Positions 1 to 5,735 of a stretch of DNA of 7,170 nt are shown here, in pieces. This stretch comes from JAZDDE01 sp039714435 (GTDB lineage Bacteria; Gemmatimonadota; Gemmatimonadetes; Palauibacterales; Palauibacteraceae): contig JBDLJJ010000127.1 in assembly GCA_039714435.1 (NCBI GenBank), positions 1 to 7,170 of the forward strand. Reading direction: 5' to 3'. Within the stretch, counting starts at the first letter, position 1; each line of letters opens with the position of its first letter. Under the pieces are notes generated by a model. It saw only the letters and a list, made by a program, of their open reading frames with translations. It was not told where the DNA came from and ran no database searches. Position numbers and translations under genes: made by a program.

Positions 1-67
1 CGAGCGACAGCGATCTCAGCCGAGCACTCCCAACGCTGCGCACGAGCGACAGCGATCTCAGCCGAGC
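1..67. repeat. 25-bp direct repeat, two exact copies (1-25 and 43-67)
   Basis: An exact 25-base sequence beginning CGAGCGACAGCG and ending CAGCCGAGC occurs at 1-25 and again at 43-67, a period of 42 bases. The 17 bases between the copies are unrelated. The first copy lies at the window edge, so it may be longer and more copies may lie upstream. The second copy extends leftward as GCGCA (38-42), which takes part in the inverted repeat described separately. No open reading frame with recognisable protein content covers this stretch, so it reads as an intergenic repeat. The identity of the copies is seen directly; the repeat family is not one I can name. Confidence 0.8.
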
Positions 68-154
68 GAGTGTACCTGCCGCACCATGCTGCGGAACCGA
101 GAGCAATGCGGCAGGTCGCCCTGAGCGAGGATGAGAGCGCTGTCGCTTGTGCGC
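38..154. repeat. Long nested inverted repeat (REP/BIME-like stem-loop)
   Basis: The outer arms at 38-60 and 132-154 are 23 bases each. They pair at 21 positions by Watson-Crick rules, with one G-T wobble (44/148) and one mismatch (55/137). Nested almost concentrically inside is a perfect 10-bp inverted repeat, ACCTGCCGCA (74-83) against TGCGGCAGGT (107-116). The apical region can pair further (87-90 with 102-105). The segments between outer and inner arms (61-73 and 117-131) do not pair well. No run of T follows, so this is not a standard intrinsic terminator. The architecture resembles intergenic palindromic repeats such as REP/BIME elements; that assignment is inference. Confidence 0.7.
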
Positions 155-177
155 CCACCACCGGTCGCTTGTGCGCC
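142..177. repeat. 14-bp direct repeat (142-155 and 164-177)
   Basis: GTCGCTTGTGCGCC occurs twice with a period of 22 bases. It is the inverted form, with one G-T difference, of bases 38-50 inside the direct-repeat family to the left. The left-hand arm could therefore pair with either copy, giving alternative foldings. The repeat lies 27 to 62 bases before the chosen lipoprotein start codon. If the lipoprotein frame were opened at the upstream TTG (147), this repeat would be translated, which argues against that start. Confidence 0.75.
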
Positions 178-203
178 GGCAGCGCCGTAGTTTGACCGGT
201 CCT

Positions 204-1229
204 ATGAACTGGCAAATTACTCGACGAAAAAAGCACCTGTTTGGAGCCTTTCTGGTGACGCTGCTCGCCGCTGGATGCGGGCGTCCGGCAGCCATGGGCA
301 AGTTCGATTCGCTCATCCTGGTGATCCCCGACGTCTTGTGGGAACAGGTTGCCGAGATGACCGAGGCGGCCCTCGAGCCGACGATTTTCACCACCCGCGA
401 CGACCGCAAATTTGTGGTCACCCAGGTCGATCCTCTGGCCCCCGACATCGTGAATCTGCTTACGTGGAAGCAGGTCATCGTGATGGCGCCACCAGGCGAT
501 CCGAATCTGGAAAAGATCGCTTCCGGTGCGGACCGCGACGAGCTCGCATCACCCGATATCTTTCGGTCCTTTGACGTCTGGGCCCGCAACCAGGTGGCTA
601 CGGGTGTGGTGCTGGATCCCGCCCGCGAGGTCGCGTCCCTGCTAGAGCAGCTGCCAGCGCTGGGAGAATTGGTGGACGCGGATTACCGCGCATATGTGCA
701 CGGCAAGATGTTCGTCAGCGGTGTGGACACGGCGCTGGCGCAGGCGCTGGAAGCGAACGTTGGGGTAACCGCTATGGTGCCCAAGGTGTACACTCTTACG
801 CTTCGTAGCGACGACATCGCGGTGATTCGCAACGACAACCCGGACCCCAGCGAGCTGATTCGATCGATCCTCGTGCAGCGGATTGCTGGCCCCGGTGCGG
901 GTCAGGTTCCGTCAGCGGCGGACTCTGTCTATGCCTGGCGAGAGTCTATCGACGATGTGCAGTACAACGTTCCGCAGAGCATTACGCCGCTGGAGGGTTC
1001 GGACGAGTTGATGGCGGTGGGCGATGCGTTCACGGCCCAGGTCCGCGGGACTTGGAAAGATGAGGGCTCGTTCCCCGCGGCGGGTCCCTTCATCGCCCGC
1101 TCCATGCAGTGTGGCGACTACACTATCTTTGTCGACGCGTGGCTGTATTCGCCCTCGCCCAGACGAAGCAAGTACGAGTACATGCTCCAGCTCGAGGAAA
1201 TCCTGGATTCGTTCCGCTGCACTAACTGA
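204..1229 (+). CDS. Predicted lipoprotein, DUF4837-like
   Basis: This 341-residue protein of unknown biochemical role is predicted to be anchored by lipid on the outer side of the cytoplasmic membrane or in the outer membrane. The N-terminus is a lipoprotein signal peptide: basic RRKK (residues 7-10), a hydrophobic stretch to residue 23, and lipobox LAAG-C with the acylated cysteine at 25 followed by Gly, not the Asp that favours inner-membrane retention. The mature part begins with GKFDSLILVIPDVLWEQV. It carries an IRNDNPDPSELIRSI segment near residue 210 and ends with a GPF segment near residue 295 and a final LQLEEILDSF helix. This order and length resemble the DUF4837 family, common in Bacteroidetes and relatives; I assign the family from memory of its pattern. 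ATG 204 is chosen because it places the signal peptide at the N-terminus; the frame also opens at TTG 147, within repeats. No clear Shine-Dalgarno site precedes 204. The gene ends 17 bases before dnaE, suggesting co-transcription. Confidence 0.75.
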   Translation: MNWQITRRKKHLFGAFLVTLLAAGCGRPAAMGKFDSLILVIPDVLWEQVAEMTEAALEPTIFTTRDDRKFVVTQVDPLAPDIVNLLTWKQVIVMAPPGDPNLEKIASGADRDELASPDIFRSFDVWARNQVATGVVLDPAREVASLLEQLPALGELVDADYRAYVHGKMFVSGVDTALAQALEANVGVTAMVPKVYTLTLRSDDIAVIRNDNPDPSELIRSILVQRIAGPGAGQVPSAADSVYAWRESIDDVQYNVPQSITPLEGSDELMAVGDAFTAQVRGTWKDEGSFPAAGPFIARSMQCGDYTIFVDAWLYSPSPRRSKYEYMLQLEEILDSFRCTN

Positions 1230-1234
1230 AGGCC

Positions 1235-1240
1235 GGAAAG
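1235..1240 (+). promoter_or_regulatory. Ribosome binding site of dnaE
   Basis: GGAAAG lies six bases before the ATG at 1247, inside the 17-base gap after the lipoprotein stop. It is a moderate Shine-Dalgarno match with suitable spacing. It supports the chosen start, which also gives the standard DnaE N-terminus (MSFVHLHTHSEYS). Confidence 0.55.
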
Positions 1241-1246
1241 ACGAGC

Positions 1247-4200
1247 ATGTCCTTCGTTCATCTCCATACACATAGCGAGTATTCGCTCCTCGACGGGGCC
1301 AACCGCATAGACGAGCTGCTCGAGCGGGCGGAAGAGTTCGGAATGCCGGCCGTGGCGCTGACCGACCACGGAAACATGCACGGCGCCTGGGCCTTCCAGG
1401 AGCGGGCCCGCCAGAAGAAGATCAAGCCTATCTTAGGCTTCGAAGCCTACGTGGCGTACGGAGACCGGCGCTCCAAGCAGCGGCCGGACGACGCGCCCCA
1501 GGACTACTCGCATCTTGTCCTTCTGGCCGAGAACAACAAGGGCTACCGGAATCTCCTCAAGCTCAGTTCGCGCGGATACCTGGAAGGTTTCTATCGGCGG
1601 CCGCGCATCGATCGCGAACTGCTGGCCGAGCATTCGGAAGGCATCATCGTGCTCAGCGCCTGTCTGGCGGGCGAGGTGGCCAAGAATCTCACCCTCGAGC
1701 GCCTGGACCGGGCCAAACAGGCGGCGGAATGGTTCGCCCACACTTTCCCGGACCGCTTCTGGCTCGAGGTGCAGAAGCATGGCATCTCGCTCCAGGAGCC
1801 GGTGAACGAGGGCGTATTTCGGATCGCCCAGGAGCTTGGACTTCCGGTCGTAGTCACGAACGACGCGCACTATTTGAGGCGCGAAGACGCCGACATGCAC
1901 GACACCCTTCTGTGTATCGGTACGGGAAAGGAAAAGAGCGACCCCGATCGCATGCGGTTTGAAGGCTCAGAGAGTTATTTCAAATCTCCTCAGGAGATGG
2001 CGGAGCTGTTCCCGGACCGACCGGACGTGTGCGCCAACACGCTGGACGTGGCTGAGTTGTGCAACGTCGATTTCGAGCAAAAATACTTTCTGCCCAGTTT
2101 TCCGCTGCCCGAAGAGTACGACGACGACATCGCCCTGCTCCGTCATCTGACGGAGAAGGGGGCGGCCGAACGTTACGGCGACCCCCTCCCTCCCGAGGCG
2201 CGAGCCCGCCTGGATTACGAATTTGGAGTGATCACCGAAACCGGATACGCGGGCTATTTCCTCATCGTGTACGATTTCATGCGAGCCGCCCGCGAGATGG
2301 ACATTCCGGTCGGCCCCGGCCGCGGCTCATCGGCTGGATCGCTCGTGGCCTACGCGCTTCGTATCACGGACGTGGATCCGCTCGAATTCGGTCTCCTGTT
2401 CGAGCGTTTCCTCAACCCGGAGCGGATCTCGATGCCGGATATCGACATCGATTTTTGCTATGAGCGCCGCGGGGAGATCATCGAGTACGTGCGGCAGAAA
2501 TACGGCAGCGATTCCGTAGGCCAGATCATCACGTTTGGGACCATGAAGGCCCGGGCCGTGGTGCGGGACGTCGGACGGGTCATGGGCTTCACGCCGGCCG
2601 AGCAGGACAAGCTGGCCAAGCTAATCCCCAGCACGGCGGGATTTTCGCTCACCGTGGCCGAGGCAATCGACAAGGTGAAGGAGCTGAAGGATCTGTATCG
2701 GTCCGATACTCGGACCCGTGAACTCCTCGACTACGCCAAGCGAATCGAAGGCCTCAAGCGCCACAGCTCGGTGCATGCGGCGGGCGTGGTGATCGCGCCC
2801 GGGCCGCTCGAAGAGTATGTGCCTGTGTGCGAGGATACGAAGGCCCGCGACGGTTCGGTCATTACTCAGTTCGACATGATCGACCTCGAAAAGGCCGGAA
2901 TGCTGAAGATGGATTTCCTCGGCCTCCGCACTCTGACGGTGATCCATGATGCGGCGGAGATGATCGGGGAGAGGCACGGGGTCCTCGTCGACTGGGAACA
3001 GATCGGGCTGGTCGACCCTGAGGTCTATCAGCTACTCGCTACCGGGGGTACGCCGGGCGTGTTTCAGTTCGAATCCTCGCTGGCGACGGAGAAACTCCGG
3101 GCCATGCGCTGTGACCGATTCGACGATCTCGTCGCGGTCAACGCCCTCATCCGTCCCGGACCGCTCGACTCCGGAATGACGGACGTCTATATCAGGCGCA
3201 AGCGCGGCTTCGAGGCGGTCGAGTACCCGGTAGCCGAGCTGGAGGAAGTGCTGGAGCCTACCTACGGAGTCATCACTTATCAGGAGCAGGTGATGCGGGC
3301 CGCCAACGTCCTGGCGGGCTTCTCGCTGGCTGAAGCGGATGTTCTCCGAAAGGCGGTCGGGAAAAAGGACGCGGCGCTCACTGCCAAAGTCCTGAAAGAC
3401 TTCCGCTCCCGGGCCGTAGAGCGAGGGCTACCGGCGAAAAAGGCAGACGAAATATCGGGCCTGATTCAGACTTTCGGCAGGTACGGTTTTCCGAAGGCGC
3501 ACGCCGTGGCCTACGCTCTCCTGTCGTACCGGACAGCATGGCTCAAAGCACATTACCCGGCGGAGTTCCTGGCCGCGCTGCTGTCCTCAATCATCGACAA
3601 TACGGACAAGGTCGTCTGGTACATCGCCACGGGCCGAAGCATGGGCCTGGAGGTGCTTCCCCCCAGCGTGAGCGAGTCCGGTTACAAGTTCACCGTCGTC
3701 GGAGACGGCCAGATCCGCTTCGGTCTGGGGGCCATTAAGGGAGTGGGAGCGTCGGCGATTCAGTCCATCCGGGCGGCACGCGAGGAAGAACCCTTCACTT
3801 CCCTGTTCGATTTCTGCTGCCGGATCGACCTGCGGCTGAACAACAAGCGAGTGCTGGAGTGCCTGATCGCGGCCGGGGCGCTGGACGAATTCGGCGAGCG
3901 CAGGAGGCTCAAGGAAGGCCTGGAGACGACTCTCTCGGCCGCGCAGCTGCGGCAGCGCGAGCGCGAAAGCGGCCAGGCGTCATTGTTCGGAGGGGAGGGT
4001 GACGAACACCCTGACCCAGTTCTTCCCGACCTGGATCCGTGGTCAGAGGCAGAGCGGCTCAAGGAAGAAAAAGCCGTACTCGGATTCTACATCTCGGGCC
4101 ACCCCCTGGAGCGCTTCAGGGATCTGCTCGATTTGCTGGCGCTGGAGGCCAACACGTCCATGATCGAGAACCTGAGGGACAGGACCATCGAGCTCGGCTG

Positions 4201-4705
4201 CGTGGTCACATCCATGGACGTTCGAGTTTCGCGCAAGAATGGCCGGGAATGGTGCCGGCTTACCGTAGAGGACTTCCATGGTACGGCCGACGCCCTGGTG
4301 TTCGGCGACGTGTGGACGGAGTATCGATTCCTGTTTGCGGAGGACGTTCCGGTTCTTCTCACGGGCACCGTGTCCGGAAACTCGCGCGATGATGAGAATC
4401 CCCCCATCTTTGTCGATTCCGCCAAGCCGCTGCGAGAGTTGAGGGACGGCGGACAGGTCGGAATCTGCATAGAGTTGGGCGCGGATGAGGACGTCGCACC
4501 AGGCCAGTTCGAGCCGGTGCGGCGTGTTCTGGCGGCCTCGCCCGGAGAGGGAAGAGTATACCTGAAGTGGCGGGCCGCGAACGGAAACGGCGGCGAGCCG
4601 GCTCTTCTGACGTCTGACAGCCTGCGGGTGGCGCCGAGCGCCGACTTGCTCGCTGAGCTGCGGGCGTTGCTGGGCGGGGAGCGGGTACATCTGGTGCGAG
4701 GATAG
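1247..4705 (+). CDS. dnaE: DNA polymerase III alpha subunit (replicative DnaE)
   Basis: This is the replicative C-family polymerase, which extends DNA at the fork in the holoenzyme. Its 1152 residues match the usual DnaE1 length. Domains in order: a PHP domain (about 1-280) with HLHTHSEYS and TDHGNM; a polymerase core with GPGRGSSAGS (356-365), the catalytic PDIDIDF motif (Asp400 and Asp402) and the third aspartate in KMDFLGLRTL (Asp556); fingers motifs including TYQEQVMRAA and AWLKAHYPAEF; a helix-hairpin-helix with GLGAIKGVG from about 825; a likely beta-clamp binding motif QASLF (910-914); an OB fold (about 981-1066); and a C-terminal domain ending in LLAELRALLGGERVHLVRG. All nine expected PHP metal ligands are present (His7, His9, Asp16, His41, Glu66, His89, Cys139, Asp206, His208), unlike E. 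coli DnaE, so intrinsic 3'-5' exonuclease activity is likely. The PHP domain and the C-terminal architecture set it apart from error-prone DnaE2. It is followed by accA, as in E. coli. Confidence 0.97.
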   Translation: MSFVHLHTHSEYSLLDGANRIDELLERAEEFGMPAVALTDHGNMHGAWAFQERARQKKIKPILGFEAYVAYGDRRSKQRPDDAPQDYSHLVLLAENNKGYRNLLKLSSRGYLEGFYRRPRIDRELLAEHSEGIIVLSACLAGEVAKNLTLERLDRAKQAAEWFAHTFPDRFWLEVQKHGISLQEPVNEGVFRIAQELGLPVVVTNDAHYLRREDADMHDTLLCIGTGKEKSDPDRMRFEGSESYFKSPQEMAELFPDRPDVCANTLDVAELCNVDFEQKYFLPSFPLPEEYDDDIALLRHLTEKGAAERYGDPLPPEARARLDYEFGVITETGYAGYFLIVYDFMRAAREMDIPVGPGRGSSAGSLVAYALRITDVDPLEFGLLFERFLNPERISMPDIDIDFCYERRGEIIEYVRQKYGSDSVGQIITFGTMKARAVVRDVGRVMGFTPAEQDKLAKLIPSTAGFSLTVAEAIDKVKELKDLYRSDTRTRELLDYAKRIEGLKRHSSVHAAGVVIAPGPLEEYVPVCEDTKARDGSVITQFDMIDLEKAGMLKMDFLGLRTLTVIHDAAEMIGERHGVLVDWEQIGLVDPEVYQLLATGGTPGVFQFESSLATEKLRAMRCDRFDDLVAVNALIRPGPLDSGMTDVYIRRKRGFEAVEYPVAELEEVLEPTYGVITYQEQVMRAANVLAGFSLAEADVLRKAVGKKDAALTAKVLKDFRSRAVERGLPAKKADEISGLIQTFGRYGFPKAHAVAYALLSYRTAWLKAHYPAEFLAALLSSIIDNTDKVVWYIATGRSMGLEVLPPSVSESGYKFTVVGDGQIRFGLGAIKGVGASAIQSIRAAREEEPFTSLFDFCCRIDLRLNNKRVLECLIAAGALDEFGERRRLKEGLETTLSAAQLRQRERESGQASLFGGEGDEHPDPVLPDLDPWSEAERLKEEKAVLGFYISGHPLERFRDLLDLLALEANTSMIENLRDRTIELGCVVTSMDVRVSRKNGREWCRLTVEDFHGTADALVFGDVWTEYRFLFAEDVPVLLTGTVSGNSRDDENPPIFVDSAKPLRELRDGGQVGICIELGADEDVAPGQFEPVRRVLAASPGEGRVYLKWRAANGNGGEPALLTSDSLRVAPSADLLAELRALLGGERVHLVRG

Positions 4706-4708
4706 ACG

Positions 4709-4730
4709 GACCGGCCCGTAGGGACCGGTC
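4709..4730 (+). other. GC-rich hairpin in the dnaE-accA gap
   Basis: GACCGGCCC (4709-4717) can pair with GGG (4721-4723) and CCGGTC (4725-4730), leaving a GTA loop and one bulged A at 4724. This is a nine-pair stem of mostly G-C pairs starting four bases after the dnaE stop codon. No T-run follows, so an intrinsic terminator is unlikely. The stem contains AGGGA (4720-4724), which could act as a Shine-Dalgarno site for a TTG at 4734. It might serve as a processing or stability element, or modulate accA translation; function is inference. Confidence 0.5.
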
Positions 4731-4741
4731 ACATTGGATCC

Positions 4742-4746
4742 AGGGA
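4742..4746 (+). promoter_or_regulatory. Ribosome binding site deciding the accA start
   Basis: AGGGA lies five bases before the ATG at 4752 and outside the upstream hairpin. It favours ATG 4752 over the in-frame TTG at 4734. The TTG has its own AGGGA nine bases upstream, but that copy is buried in the hairpin stem. Confidence 0.5.
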
Positions 4747-4751
4747 CGGGC

Positions 4752-5735
4752 ATGATAGATCCGAGAGAACAGAGTCTGGAAGAGATGCGCCGCCGCCTGG
4801 TCGAGCTCAAAGCCATGGCCAGGGAGAGCGGCCTGGACGTCTCAGGCCAAGTCAACGAGTTGGAACGCCGCCTGGCGGTGGAGCAGGCCGCGATCATGGC
4901 CAGCTTGTCCAGATTCGACCGCGTGCAGCTCGCGCGCCACCAGGAACGGCCCTTCACGCTGGACTACATCGACCGCCTGTGCACCGACTGGGTCGAACTG
5001 CATGGTGATCGGAGATTCCGGGAAGACCCCGCCATCGTGGGCGGTTGGGCCACGCTCGCGGGCCGTAGCGTCATGTTGATCGGCCATCAGAAGGGCCGGG
5101 ACATGAAGGAGAACCTGCACCGCAACTTCGGATCTCCCCACCCGGAAGGATACCGCAAGGCCGAGCGGCTCATGCGCCTGGCTGAGAAGTTCGGGCGACC
5201 CGTAGTGACGTTCGTGGACACGCAGGGCGCGTATCCGGGTATTGGAGCGGAAGAGCGTGGGCAAGCCGAAGCGATCGCGCGAAATCTGCTGGTGATGGCC
5301 GGTCTGCGTACGCCGATTCTCTCCTGCGTGATCGGAGAGGGCGGCAGTGGAGGTGCGCTCGGCATCGCCGTGGCGGACCGCATACTCATGCTGGAGAACG
5401 CCATCTACTCGGTTATCTCGCCGGAAGGGTGCGCGGCCATTCTGTGGCGTAGCCGCGACCGGGCACCGGAGGCGGCGGAGGCGCTCAGGCTCACGGCTGA
5501 CGACCTGTCGGAGTTCGGCATCGTGGATGAGGTCGTGCCGGAGCCGTTGGGCGGGGCGCATGTGAATCCCGACGAAGCGGCTGCGACGCTCGGAGAGGCG
5601 CTGGAGCGGAATCTGGATGACCTCGTCAAGTTAGATTCGGATGAGCTGGTAGCGATGCGGCGCGAAAAGTACGGCCGCATGGGACGGTGGGTAGAGACGG
5701 AAATCGAGCAACAGGCAGAGATCGAGCAGAAATAG
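4752..5735 (+). CDS. accA: Acetyl-CoA carboxylase carboxyltransferase subunit alpha
   Basis: AccA joins AccD to form the carboxyltransferase, which moves the carboxyl group from carboxybiotin to acetyl-CoA to make malonyl-CoA for fatty-acid synthesis in the cytoplasm. The 327 residues compare with 319 in E. coli. The N-terminal helix (SLEEMRRRLVELKAM) matches the family's paired-helix start. Next come QLARHQERPFTLDYI, AIVGGWATLAGRSVMLIGHQKGRD, NFGSPHPEGYRKAERLM, the DTQGAYPGIGAEERGQ segment (from Asp156), the glycine-rich GEGGSGGAL loop (195-203) and YSVISPEGCAAILW (Ser223-Cys227), all hallmarks of the crotonase-type fold. The usual DTPGAYPG reads DTQGAYPG here (Gln158). The start is ATG 4752; TTG 4734 would add six residues without family support. 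AccD, AccB and AccC are not in the window. The gene follows dnaE by 46 bases and abuts ricT, so it is probably co-transcribed with both. Confidence 0.96.
   Translation: MIDPREQSLEEMRRRLVELKAMARESGLDVSGQVNELERRLAVEQAAIMASLSRFDRVQLARHQERPFTLDYIDRLCTDWVELHGDRRFREDPAIVGGWATLAGRSVMLIGHQKGRDMKENLHRNFGSPHPEGYRKAERLMRLAEKFGRPVVTFVDTQGAYPGIGAEERGQAEAIARNLLVMAGLRTPILSCVIGEGGSGGALGIAVADRILMLENAIYSVISPEGCAAILWRSRDRAPEAAEALRLTADDLSEFGIVDEVVPEPLGGAHVNPDEAAATLGEALERNLDDLVKLDSDELVAMRREKYGRMGRWVETEIEQQAEIEQK

Noticed and set aside
38..154. Intrinsic terminator or CRISPR array in the left-hand repeats
   Set aside because: No T-run follows the stem, and there are only two direct copies with one spacer and no cas genes in view.
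147..203. Upstream TTG start that would add 19 residues to the lipoprotein
   Set aside because: The added segment is translated repeat DNA and would put a basic stretch ahead of the signal peptide; ATG 204 gives a normal lipoprotein N-terminus.
192..220. Possible promoter with TTGACC (192-197) and AATTAC (215-220) at 17-base spacing
   Set aside because: The -10 match is weak, and the promoter would start transcription downstream of the chosen start codon, cutting off the lipoprotein signal peptide.
4043..4957. 304-codon open frame on the minus strand across the dnaE-accA junction
   Set aside because: It runs opposite two clearly conserved genes, shows no recognisable domain and is explained by high-GC third-position bias, which keeps opposite frames open.
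4842..5561. 239-codon open frame on the minus strand inside accA
   Set aside because: It is rich in Arg, His, Ala and Gly with no family resemblance, and lies wholly within the strongly supported accA gene.
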